Origin: Ilyonectria destructans
Taxonomy: Eukaryota; Ascomycota; Sordariomycetes; Hypocreales; Nectriaceae
Direction: 5' to 3'
NCBI GenBank assembly: GCA_020740775.1
Contig: JAHEWK010000006.1
Span: 1,860,001-1,924,000 of the forward strand
Length of the DNA stretch: 64,000 nucleotides
Shown here: in pieces, positions 19,783 to 30,378 of the stretch
Layout: every line of letters begins with the position of its first letter
Numbering within the stretch: the first letter of the stretch is position 1
The notes under the pieces: model-generated
The model's input: the letters and a program-made list of their open reading frames with translations, nothing else
Database searches by the model: none
What the model was told of the DNA's origin: nothing
Made by a program: the position numbers and the translations under genes

Positions 19783-20405
19783 GCTGTCTAGGTTCCGCGG
19801 GGCGACGCGAAGGGAGCGTTGGTGTTGAAGCGGCGATGAGATCCGAGCATTGAGTCTCGTCGGTGCACCGTACGTGCCGCAGAGTCCCGACCCCCCGGGC
19901 GGGGTTGTTGGTGCTGCTGAAGCAGAGAGAAGCGGGCCAAAACAAGATTGACAAAGAGCAAAGGCGGTGCGTTCGCAACTTGTAGTTCAACACGACTGCG
20001 TCCCGAGGCTTCCGAATCGAAAAGTGAGTGCCGCAGGACAATTGCCAATCCGGGGTCCGTCAGTGCTCTCCAGGTCGGTCAGAGGCGGCACTACAGGGAT
20101 TAGGCGGGGCAACGCCAGGACTGCCCCGCTATCGCTCTTGAATTTCGAGCCGCAACCAACTTAATTGGACTCATCCTCACAACCCGCCGCTGTCGCAAAA
20201 TCCCACTGGAGGTTGACTCACGTCGCGTGTCTGCAGCACCTGTAGAAATTTCTCGTCTGCAACATCGCTCGCTCGCAGTGGCTCGGCCCAGATCCAATAT
20301 TCCAACGCTACAACGCCTCCGCCCCGTCGATCCCTCCCTCCAACTGCAACTCCAGCTCCAACAACCCCACCTTCTCGATACCCCTCCATCATAACGCGGG
20401 CCAAG
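19783..20405. promoter_or_regulatory. Divergent TFIIIC-subunit/HIS7 promoter
   Basis: A 623-bp spacer between divergent starts. It carries one perfect TGACTCA heptamer (20214-20220) and a near match, GGACTCA, at about 20167. No protein-coding content is supported. Confidence 0.65.
20214..20220 (+). promoter_or_regulatory. Gcn4/CPC1-type site upstream of HIS7
   Basis: Perfect TGACTCA, 186 bp upstream of the HIS7 start codon. This is the core recognised by the bZIP factors Gcn4, CPC-1 and CpcA, which induce histidine biosynthesis on amino-acid starvation. Binding in this organism is inferred from the target gene and site. Confidence 0.7.
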
Positions 20406-22111
20406 ATGCCCACCGTTCACCTGTTGGACTATGTCGCCGGCAACATCAGGAGCCTGGTAAACGCCATTGAGAGCCAGGGCTATGACGTCGAATGGGTTCG
20501 GTCACCGGAAGACGTCCCCAATGCCGAGGTCCGCACGCTCGCTTGACTTCCGTCCTCATTCTGTCGCCATGACTGACACGGTCCCTCCGATAGAAACTCA
20601 TCCTCCCCGGCGTCGGCCACTTCGGCCACTGCCTCTCCCAGCTCTCCCAGGCCGGCTACCTCGAGCCCGTTCGAAAACACATCAATGCCGGCAAGCCCTT
20701 CATGGCCATCTGCGTCGGCCTGCAGGCACTCTTCGAGGGCTCTGTCGAGGACCCGGACGTCCCTGGCTTCGGCACCATCAAGGGTTCACTCGACCGCTTT
20801 GACGACTCGGACAAGGCCGTCCCGCACATCGGCTGGAACAGCGCAAATACTTCTGGTGCTTCCATGTACGACCTTCGCCCAGACTCCAAGTACTACTATG
20901 TCCACTCGTACAAGCTGCCCTATAAGCAGGGTGAATTAGAGGCTCAGGGATGGACCGTCGCGACCGGCACATACGGCAACGAGACCTTTGTCGGTGCTGT
21001 CGCCAAGGGTAACATCTACGCAACACAGTTCCACCCCGAAAAGTCTGGTGTTGCTGGTCTGCGCACCCTCCGTGCCTTCTTGACTGGCGAGGGTGCCAAG
21101 GCTCTCACTGCTGCGTCCCTTGATGGCGGTGCTGTTGAGTTCAAGGACAGTCTCACCCGCCGTGTCATCGCCTGTCTCGACGTCCGAACCAATGACCAGG
21201 GCGACCTCGTCGTCACCAAGGGCGACCAGTACGACGTGCGCGAGAAGGGAGACGACCGTAACGTTCGTAACCTCGGCAAGCCTGTCGAGATGGCCAAGAA
21301 GTATTACGAGGAGGGCGCCGACGAGATCACTTTCCTCAACATTACGTCGTTCCGCGACTGCCCCGTCGCCGATCTCCCCATGCTCGAGATCCTTCGCCAG
21401 ACATCCCGTACCGTCTTTGTGCCCCTGACCATCGGCGGCGGCATCCGCGACACGGTCGACACGGACGGCACCAAGGTGTCCGCCCTCGAGATTGCCACCA
21501 TGTACTTCAAGTCCGGTGCCGACAAGGTCTCCATCGGCTCCGACGCCGTCCTAGCCGCTGAGGAATACTACTCACTCGGCCGCAAGCTCTTCGGCAACAC
21601 CGCCATTGAGCAGATCTCGCGAGCCTACGGCAACCAGGCTGTCGTCGTCAGCGTCGATCCCAAGCGCGTCTACGTCCCCAAGCCCGATGCTACTCGCCAC
21701 AACATCCTACGCACCAGCTTCCCTGGACCCAAGGGTGAAGAGTACTGCTGGTACGCCTGCACCATTAAGGGCGGCCGCGAGACCCGCGACATGGACGTTG
21801 TCGAGCTCGTCCAAGCCGTCGAGGCTATGGGTACTGGTGAGATCCTCCTCAACTGCATCGACAAGGACGGCACCAACAGCGGTTTCGACCTGGAGCTCAT
21901 CAACCAGGTCAAGAGCTCCATCAGGATCCCTGTCATCGCCTCCAGCGGCGCCGGCAACCCAGGCCACTTCCAGGAGGTTTTTGAGAAGACACCAACAGAC
22001 GCCGCTCTCGGTGCTGGCATGTTCCACCGAGGCGAGTACACAGTCAAACAGGTTAAGGATTATTTGAAAGAGAAGGGACTCGATGTGCGGAAATTCGACG
22101 CCGATATTTAG
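20406..22111 (+). CDS. HIS7: Imidazole glycerol phosphate synthase, fused glutaminase-cyclase (HisHF)
   Basis: Bifunctional histidine-biosynthesis enzyme: a glutaminase releases ammonia that the cyclase uses to convert PRFAR to imidazole glycerol phosphate and AICAR. Two exons, 20406-20528 and 20594-22111; 546 aa. The join [14 protein letters not shown] restores the oxyanion loop. Glutaminase triad: C81 (AICVGLQ), H188 and E190 (QFHPEKSG). Cyclase: D237 ([10 protein letters not shown]) and D396 (VSVDPKRV) match the two catalytic Asp of yeast His7, and [11 protein letters not shown] and [10 protein letters not shown] are phosphate-binding loops. All catalytic residues are present. A Gcn4/CPC1 site lies upstream. 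It is convergent with the antizyme gene. Confidence 0.97.
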
Positions 22112-22501
22112 AAGCAAGTGAAATAGACATGAAATTTAACAAAAGTTATAGACTATCATGTCCGGATTGAACTGCTTGAGATTGTCCTAACTAGCAAGCG
22201 TGCGGTCGATATGTGACCCGGAAAGAAACAAAAAACAACTAACACACAAAAGTCCCCCACACGCATGGATGTCTCAGATGTCATGAAGAGATGCGTGGAA
22301 TTTCCTGGGGCTTTTGTAACTCGACGCCTGAATGATACCAGAGGGTGTCCAAGATGAAAATGGAGATCGAATACGATCGAATCAAATGCGTGAAGGATCC
22401 GAAACGAAGCGAGAAAGCAAGTGAACGGAAGGACCAAAGAAACCAGAGACCAGAGAGACCAGAGAAAACATCTTCTCCTTAACTCCAATGAATTATGGAA
22501 C
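22112..22501. other. Convergent 3' region between HIS7 and the antizyme gene
   Basis: A 390-bp spacer holding two facing 3' UTRs. No other feature seen, apart from an ACCAGAGA-type direct repeat at about 22440-22465. Confidence 0.6.
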
Positions 22502-23483
22502 CTACATCTCCATACCCATAAACATCCATCGCTTGCTCGTGACATCGAGGTCGTGAGCCCAGTGGTCCAGAGTGACCATATCGAAACCGACCCACTGAAG
22601 GCTCTTAGATAAAGACTGCACCTCATCCGTTGGGATGCGTCTATCAATACACGTAACAACGTGTGAGCAATCCAGAGGACCGTCGGCAAGTTCGATGAGG
22701 GCCATGAGACTAGAGACATATGTTAACCAACAGGTTCAGGAAATGGGGGCATATAAGAGTCACATACGCCTTTTTCAGGTCTCGGCCCATCACGCCTTGA
22801 AAGTCGAAAAAGACGAAAAGAGACTTCTCCTCTCCATCATTGGCGACAAAGGCGCGGAAACTCGCCCCGCCGGCATAATCCCACACTTCCAGCCAAGCTT
22901 CAGCTTCGAAGCCAGGCAGCTTGTCGTCCTTGAACTGCTGCTGGAAATGGTCGGGAAGCCGGTCATCGGGTGGCGGCGTTTGCAAATAAGCACCAGACAG
23001 GCCGGAGCCATTCATCGACGGGTTCCTCTCACCGTGGAATACCGACTTCATGGACTCGCAGAAGAATCTCTCACATTCTTCCCTGATCGAGAGTGCTGCC
23101 CCCCCTCGTCGGCCCAGGCGCCGGCCTGGGATCTCGCGCTTCTTGCTCTTGGGCAGAAAGGCGAGCTCGTTCGACGAGGTTAGTGCGGCGAGGGGGGGGC
23201 TTGTTGGTGGGGAGGGTAGACCTGAGGAAGGGACCTCAGGAATACCACTCGGCCCCTATTAAGAGAGCGAGTCAGCATGGTTGAACATCGTGACGTAGAC
23301 ATCTTCGAGTCGTATCTCGAAGGAGGGTAACATACCGGCAACCCCGGTAGTGCAGTAGTGGAGGCCCTTGAGGCTGACAGTGGAATCGACAATGTAGCAC
23401 GAGGCAAGGACGTTGACCTGCTGGAGAACGACCTCGCCGTAGTTACTACTACAATTATTACTTTCGTTCATCATTGGCGCCAT
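22502..23483 (-). CDS. Ornithine decarboxylase antizyme, +1 frameshifted
   Basis: Antizyme binds ornithine decarboxylase monomers and sends them to the proteasome; polyamines raise its synthesis by promoting a +1 frameshift. Three exons on minus: 23483-23336, 23255-22768, 22709-22502, with GT-AG introns and clear CTGAC and TTAAC branch sites. Frame 1 codes 55 aa from MAPMMNESNN to AEWYS, then TGA (23238-23236). Skipping the T continues as EVPSSGLPSPP and stays open to the end, giving 280 aa. The antizyme domain is C-terminal: EVWDYAGGASFRAFV, SLFVFFDFQG, CSHVVTCIDRR, LQWVGFDMVTLDHW and a final MFMGMEM, aligning with HVFICFHKNR, FLGFEIVRPGH and FMAYTFE of mammalian OAZ. Unshifted reading yields only the short peptide. 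Confidence 0.9.
23236..23247 (-). promoter_or_regulatory. Programmed +1 frameshift site (TGG TAT TCC TGA)
   Basis: On the transcript: TGG TAT TCC TGA, with the zero-frame stop at 23238-23236. Metazoan antizyme sites read TGG TGC TCC TGA, so the TCC-TGA core and the upstream TGG are shared. The ribosome would pause with TCC in the P site and move forward one base to read GAG. The two coding frames meet only at this point, and everything downstream is open in the +1 frame. Confidence 0.88.
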
Positions 23484-24260
23484 TGTTGACAAGATTCCCC
23501 GGTTATTGGTCTGGGTGTGTCGCGGGGACGGAGTGACTGTGATTGGGATGAGGGACGGCGGAGACGGAGACGGAAGTCGTTGACGGGAAGTCGATGATCA
23601 GATTTGACGTTGGATTGCGAGTGGCAGTGGTCCAGAGGGAGAGCTGTTGATGTAGCGGGTCGAAGGTGTGGTCTTTGAAGATTGGTTGCAAGCGGCGAGG
23701 TGCGAGTTGTCTTTGGTCAGCGGAGGAGGAGGCGAGTTTTGGGCAGCGGTGAGCCGGAAGTGGATGTGTCAGGCTTGAAAAGGGCGAGGGAGGCAGGGAC
23801 GCTCGGAGCACTCGGGGGGCGGCAACCGCCAAGGAGGAGCGGAGGACACTCAGGACAGTGGGAAAGACAGTGGGAAAAAGTGACTTTTTTTTCGGTGCGC
23901 CGGGGTGTAACTTGATAAGTGGGGCCATCCCCTCTCCGGCACCTGCACTGTGTCTCCCCGCCGCCGTTGAGCGATCGACCGCCAATCAGGGGCAAACGCG
24001 GTGCACTGTGCAGCGCTTTCGACGCCACTGTGCCCTACATTGTGGCTGGCACTACACAGACTCTCTATCGTGGCTGATCTTTGCTCCTCAGTTTTGCGGA
24101 GATGAAGGCTGCGAGCTTAGGCCAGACTGCTCCGTATGCTTTGACGGACTACGCTTGGACAAACAAGCGCTTTAACGAGCTAACCCCCGCAACAACAACA
24201 TGATGCATTCCGCATTTCTCATGATAAAAAGCAAAGATCAGGGTTGACAATACGTACGTA
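23484..24260. other. Antizyme 5' leader/promoter and 3' side of the next gene
   Basis: Both flanking genes run leftward. A 160-codon minus-strand frame (23503-23985) sits directly upstream of the antizyme start, but it has no known domain and looks like leader sequence. A T-rich run at about 23884-23890 stands out, but nothing else does. Confidence 0.5.
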
Positions 24261-26137
24261 TTACTCATTTATGGCAAGCTCCACTTGCTCCGGCGAAAAC
24301 CAGAACTCGAGACTGCCTCTCATCTCAGAACAGGTCCATCCATCTCCATCATGGCTGTGCTCCCATTTGTCTGTCCACTCCACTCTGACTGTCTTCAATC
24401 GCGTTGCGTCACTCAGTGGATCGTACGTGGTGCGGAAGATGCAGATCCTGACTGGTTTGATATATAATTTGGCCGGGGCGACGCCGAGTCGGCATTCTCC
24501 AAGTGCTCGCTCAGCCCCAGTTTCGTACTTCAACACAATGCCTCTGCAAAGCCCACTGGTTCTGCTGTAGAAAACTTTTGTCATGGCAACATTCTCCAAA
24601 GGAGCCGACGAGAGACACGCCCTTAAAAATGGAGATGACTTTAACGTGGGCAGACTAGGCATTGTTAGGGTGTCTCCTCGCTCTTCCTCGGAGTAGGCCC
24701 CAATGACAGAGATAGAGGATCCAGGCGTAGGCATATTGTAGATAAGCGCCACAGGCTCTCCTACAAAGCGGGAGGCCTTCCGCGCACCTTGCTGGTAATC
24801 GGGAATGGCAATCTCGCCAGCAAGTCTCATGTGGAACTAACTATCTTAGGTTTCTTCGAGTCCTTGTCAGTGAATGGACTTACTAAAAAGCAACGCTTGT
24901 TCCAATGTCCGTCACGATACCGGTATCCGAATCTTGTGATTCGGTCATTGGATGAAACGGGGATATAGTACCACGATACAATCTTCCGTCGTCCATATGG
25001 GAGGCGGTCCCATGTTGTTTTCGCACATGGTGTCGTCAGTGTATGGCCATGGATAGCATATACTTTTCTGTAGCAAATGAAGAATGTGATGCCAGTGATT
25101 TGGGATAATTCAATGGTCCGAAATTGCCGGAGCATATCTAGGTATGCTGGGGAGAGTAGGCAACGCTCCAAGTCTGGGGGGGTTGGCGTGTCCCACATCA
25201 GGATGTTAGTATTTCTATCCAGCAAGTCTAAACGGGAGAATCCGAGCCAGTAGGTGTTAGATTAGAATATGTTCTTCATAGAGGATGTCAGTACCTTGAA
25301 ATGTATAGTAATGCGTTCAAGTTGACTCTCTGACAGAATGACGAACGTCTTACTTTCAGACCGCCGCCATCCGCTGTATGGAGGTTTAATGGACAACCTC
25401 TCAATCTTTTTAATACCATATGAGTCGATCGTAAATCGCATAAATGGCTGTTGAGGCGATGCCACCGCGAGATCCAGCCCGGCCCCACGGTCCCATGTTG
25501 AGATGGCATTCAGGGGGACGGAAATAAGACCCTTGGGCGCAAATGCAGAGAGGTACCTGCCAAGGTCCAAAGCCGTGATGTAACGCCAATAGAGACTATC
25601 GGCCGAGTAGTTTCGAATAGCTTGGACAATTTCCAAGGGAAGCAATCCCAGTCCCGGCATGCCAATGCCTTCTGCCACAGAGGAAGTCGGCAACAACACA
25701 TCGGCGTCATCAAGGAACAAATGGGGAGCCCATCGCCAGGGAACTCGCCATGCTGCCACTGCCAAGAGCTGATTCAGCGGCTCGCTTGCTGTACATTCTC
25801 GTAGAAACAGTTCAAGGCAATCAGCATGCACCACGGCGGCCTCGACAGACCTAGCACAATGCCAACACTGAGGTCGTCGACACAAGAGCATGCCTTCCAC
25901 GCTTCGAGTACTATTGAGGTTGTCGGGATAGAGAAATACATCCGTACAAAGTTTATAGGCGGTGAAGTTGTCGTTTCCGAGTACTAGTAAGAACGCCCCG
26001 CATTAGGGACTTGCACGAATGTCGCTTGAAGCTGGTCTCTCAGACTCACATGCAACAGACTTCTCATCAACCGTCATTGCACAGCCACATATCCCACAGT
26101 GTGGTCCGAGACCAAGGTGGGCTCCTTGGTTCGCCAT
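24261..26137 (-). CDS. Member of an unnamed fungal family with N-terminal Cys motifs; possibly decayed
   Basis: Segments on minus: 26137-26050 (MANQGAHLGLGPHCGICGCA), from 25983 (ALLGNDNFTAYKLCTD), about 25227-24884 (NILMWDTPTPPDLERC, RFRTIELSQITGITFF) and 24836-24261 (FHMRLAGEIAIPDY to AINE). The text resembles an expanded, unnamed Pezizomycotina family with CxxCxC and CRRPxCxHC N-terminal motifs, an F-box-like LPLEIVQAIRNYS stretch and a TPTPP core. Splices at 26050/25983 and 24884/24836 (47-nt intron, GTAAGT donor) keep frame. The second junction does not: after ITIHFK the natural GTACTG donor and TTTAG acceptor leave the wrong phase, and unspliced reading hits TAA at about 25262. Upstream donors restore frame but delete conserved text. 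Pseudogene, sequencing error and unusual splicing remain open. Confidence 0.55.
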
Positions 26138-27997
26138 ACCTAGCAACTGGTCGACGATGAAGGAGGAACGGTGGTGACCTTAGTTTCAGCGGCAACGGAG
26201 ACACGCGCTTCCAGCAGACGAGCAACGCGGGGACGGCGCCACAAAATACAGTGCGAACTTGGCATGTGGTCAACGCACCCGTCGCTCTGGTAATCAGACT
26301 TCCCACTAAGGCGAACGACTCCGCAGGTAAGCCCCGCTCAGCGAAGCGTCAGCACATGGCTTCTCGAGTGGATGGCGGTTGTCGATCTCTCGTGGGCAAG
26401 GAAACCAGCGGCCAATCATGCGTCCTACAATCCTGAACATTTTTTGCGGGGAATGGTGAGTTTCCAAGACACCTCTCCTGATGTGTCAGTCGCCTCCGCA
26501 CATTCTGCATCCACGACTTGGAATGGAGCGAATGCCGTCTGCTGTTGCTGTCGCCACAGTGCACTGTACCGCTGCTAATGCGGGGACAGTGCCAACCGCA
26601 GGATCATACGGTGTCGGTCAGGTGCACCCAGTCCCTTGGCGACAAGTCCACCTCTGTGCGTACCGCGGACAACGTTTAGCGGTCGGCAGGCAAGGGCAGT
26701 CCATGTCCAACAGGGTTCAACGGCGTACTTTGCATCGCACTAATTGCTGTCTGGAATTAGAGCGTGCCAGGGCGCTCACAGTGACGTTGTTGGTTTCGCA
26801 CTGCCTCTTGTCGCCATGGAGGGTCACGTATCATCGCTTAGCCTCGGCAAGTGGCATAACCACCAAGGCGGGGTCCAAGAAGCAGCCAGGAGCTGTCATC
26901 CAGAGGCTCAATTGCATCTGGTGTATTATGAATTATGTATCCTACGTCATCGTCAGGGTCATTAACGCACAACATCATGATTCTCAGTCCATCAGTCGCG
27001 TGAATCCAACACCAGCCTCTCTTCCCCGCTGGCAATTAGCGGCCTGTCACCGACGACGTATACCTCCATAATCAGGCAATTGAGTGCAGACCGCAGCCAT
27101 GTAAGTTGATTGGTGGAGTGTCACATTCCTGCCGCACCTCCTCCCCAACCCCGCAACCGCATTTGCTCAACCCGGAAATGGTTCGCTCCGAGACCAAGAC
27201 AGCACTAACTTGCGCGTCGTGGCTTGACGACGAATGCAATCCCGACGCTCGGTGTCTTGCCTGAAATTTCCGGGGTATGTGCATGATCGACATGATTGGC
27301 CTTTTCCGTCTTAACTTTCATTTACGTGAACATCCCTATGTTGAGCGGGCAACTACATCAGCTCCGCTATCTTAACCATCGCCAACCCAAGTCACCTGCA
27401 AATGACTCGTTTAACGTCCAGCTGGTCACGATGTGAAACAACGGTGGTGTGGGGAGGCGCCTCTGGCCGCCGCAGGAGCTCACTACCTCAGACATGATGC
27501 TGCCAGCGCGCATGTACAGCAGTTTAGTGAAAGGAAATTGCCACATCACAAGCAAAGCCATGCACATTCTGGACTCTGACAGGACCAGCATACAACCACA
27601 CGGACAGCACTAGGTACAGGACTCAATATTAGTTCTGCCAGCCGTGCGAAAGCGTCGACCTCCCCAGTTAGCTGACGCAGCACCAACGCGAAAGAAGAAT
27701 AATGGGGCTCTGCCGCTAGATGTGTAATTGAGGGCTTGTATCATGGTCAGTAGTGAAGCCGTCTAAATCAATGGAATGTGATTGAAGTAGGACTCAGTCG
27801 TGGTTGAAGAGTCAACTGCAGAGCAGGATGATCAGAAACACATGCACAATCAAAATCACTTAGCAGGAATCAGATACCATTGTTGTTCCACCATATACAG
27901 CCGTTAACCAACATTACGATTATTATCATACAATACACCTGCCTTATCGCGTATATACTATCCTAGACACTTTCCAATGCTCGCTTGACTCGTCTCT
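26138..27997. other. Gene-free stretch of 1.9 kb
   Basis: Lies between the promoter side of the unnamed-family gene and the 3' end of the ArfGAP gene. The 196-codon frame at 26481-27071 has no domain or codon signal I can support. No transposon ends, tRNA or long repeat seen. Confidence 0.5.
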
Positions 27998-30378
27998 TCA
28001 TACATGCCGTGCGCTGAGGCTCGCAAATGCATCGGGGCTGTGCCGGCCATTCGTCCATGCAAGATCCATGCCCAAGTTCATGCTCTCCCTGCTCCTAGCA
28101 GCGAAGGGGTCTGGGGCAGTGGTAGTAGTAGTCGGTGTGACATTATTCATAAAAGGATTATTTGTAGGAGAGAGTGGCTGCGACACATTGTGAGACTGGG
28201 CGACAGGCGCCCCCATCGCGGCCGGTATCTGCATCGGTTGGTTCTCGGGAATCGTCGGGGGCAAAACGGGGTGCTGAGCCGGTTGAGGAGCGACAGGCTG
28301 TTGAGGGGCTATTTGATTGTAGAGGGCCATGATGGAGGCCTTATCGGGTCGTTGAGGTTGGTAGAATTGCTGCTGCGCCTGCATTTGCTGTTGTTGCTGT
28401 AGTTGCTGCTGCTGCTGCTGCTGCTGTAGCTGTAGTTGCTGTTGCTGCTGTAGTTGCATCTGGGGCTGCTGCGGTTGCTGCCCGAATAGCTGTTGTCCAA
28501 ACGATTGTTGGCCGTACTGCTGCTGGGCGGCCTGTTGCTGGGGAGCCTGTTGTTGCGCTACTTGCTGCTGACCATACGCTTGTTGGCCTATCTGGGCAGC
28601 AGGCTGATTGACGCTGGCGTTGGCAAAAAACGGGTTCGTCGCTGTTTCCGGGTGCTGCAGTGGCGCTGGGCTCTGGAATACCATATTGTTCTGGAAAACA
28701 GAAGGGCTCTGGTACGAGGTCTGCGACTGCTCGGGGATCTGGCCAAGGCTCGGCGAGGCGATTCGGGTCGGGGAGCGCGCAAAGGGGTTGTATGAGGCCT
28801 GCGATTGTGCCGTATTCACCGAGAGGGGCATTTGAGGGGCCTGAGGGAGCTGCTGCTGAACTGGACTGGAGGGACCAGAGAAGAAGGGGTTGTATCCGGT
28901 TGGCTGTGGTTGCACAGGCTGGGGGTAAGTCATGTTGTTGAAGGCCATGGGCAGGTAGCCATTGGGGCTGATGGGTGCGGAGGGACCCATCGATTGCTGA
29001 TACATCACCTGCTGTGGGACCTGTTGCTGTGGGACAGGCTGCGCGGCGGCCCCTCCGGTGTGGTGCGGGAACAGAGGTTGCACTGGGGAGAGGGACATGC
29101 TCTGGAAAGCTTGGCCGAAGGGATCAGCCTGCTGATGCTGGGTCGGAGCCCCAAATGGATTCGTCGGGCCATATGGGTTCTTGTTCTGAAGGCTGCCCGT
29201 GGATTGCGCCGTCTGTGGTGGTGCCGGACCTAGGTTGTCAAAAGGATTCGTCGAGGCACTCGAGGGGGTCGCAGGTCGGTCCGTGGCTGAACGGGTGGGA
29301 ACACTCAGACCTGCGCCGAGACCAAGCCCCAGTCCTCCGGAGTTGGGCGTGAGCGGCGTCAACGATCTCGACGTGCGCAATCCAGGCTCTCGCGGCGATG
29401 GGGTCGGGAGAGGGGAGGGACGGCCGCTGCCTTCGCCCAATCGTACCAGCGCCTCGATTGCTCGCTCGAGGTTTCCGTTTACGCCCTTGAGGATCAGCGC
29501 ATTTCGCTTGGTATCCTGGAAACCCATGTCCCGCAGCCTCACAAGTTTCTGATCCGTGTCGTCGGGTTGGTCCAGGTCAAATGTCGCACCAAACACTTGG
29601 GATGGCTTGTTGGTCAGCCTCGGGGACGGGCTTCGTATCGTCTGGGCGGTCACCGTCAACTTGGCGTCCTTCTTCGACTTGGATGACAGTGGAAATATAG
29701 AAGAGGCCGATCGAAAGCCAAACTTGGAGTTCTTGGGGGGCAATGGCGGTGGTGTGTCATCGTCTATTCTCGGGGACCGCGGTTTTCCGGAGCCATTGAC
29801 GACATTGTTCATGTACTTCTGGCGGATGAACCGCTCCATTGCCGAGTCGGCTTCATCGGCGTCGATGGGGACAGGAGGCCTTCGATGTTCAGGGTTGTAA
29901 AGATTGTTCGAGGTCATGTTGCCAACCTTGCGCATGTTCTACCCGAATGTGTAAGTTTCCAGGCGCTCCTTGTCAAGGGTCATGGCAGTATGGGATCTCA
30001 CGTCGACTTGCTCGTTGGACCAGCTGTCCATGCTCAGGGACTTGACCTTGGAAATGTGCGTGCCCAACTTTCGATGGATCGCAGCACATCTCATGCAGAG
30101 GAAGACACCCAACTGTCGGCGCTGTTAGTATGAGTTCGAAGGGGACGGGGCGGGTGCCGCATTGCAGCGGGAAAGCGTACACTCCATGATGCCCAAGCTA
30201 TAACAAGCTCTGTCAGCCAAAATCCGGAACCAAGATCGCAAGCAGTTTTGGAGGGGGGCATACCTGGGTTGCGCGCGTGACAATCAGCGCACAGTTGATT
30301 GCCCGGAACATTGTGGACAAGCTCCTGGAGGAGCTTCTCGTTCCGGGCCTGCTGGCGCTTGCTCAGAGCTCCCGACAT
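27998..30378 (-). CDS. ArfGAP-UBA-glutamine-rich protein (Gts1-like)
   Basis: Predicted GTPase-activating protein for Arf GTPases, acting in vesicle traffic. Four exons on minus: 30378-30264, 30197-30181, 30112-30002, 29938-27998; 727 aa. The ArfGAP zinc finger is complete only after splicing: C-x2-C-x16-C-x2-C (CADC, then CMRC), followed by [10 protein letters not shown], with the arginine finger in HRKLG, and SLSMDSW. A UBA domain lies at about 209-250 ([20 protein letters not shown]). The rest is Pro/Gln-rich, with NPF tripeptides (TNPFGAP, NPFFAN, NNPFMNN) that typically bind EH domains and a long polyQ run at about 520-610. The order ArfGAP, UBA, polyQ matches yeast Gts1. Exon 2 is only 17 nt, so gene finders may miss it and break the finger. 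Confidence 0.9.
28385..28470. repeat. CAG/CTG-rich polyglutamine tract
   Basis: Interrupted GCTGTTGCTG triplets coding mainly glutamine with scattered Leu and Met on the minus strand. CAG/CAA mixing and interruptions suggest selection on the protein as well as slippage. Confidence 0.85.

Noticed and set aside
23236..23238. Antizyme TGA as a simple nonsense mutation (pseudogene)
   Set aside because: The stop lies in the exact TCC-TGA context of known antizyme shift sites, introns and downstream frame are intact, and the domain is complete.
23503..23985. 160-codon minus-strand frame directly upstream of the antizyme start
   Set aside because: No domain or homology recognised, low-complexity Ser/Pro content, and the antizyme has its own good ATG downstream. 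Probably 5' leader.
26481..27071. 196-codon plus-strand frame
   Set aside because: No similarity to a known family, no start context or intron signals.
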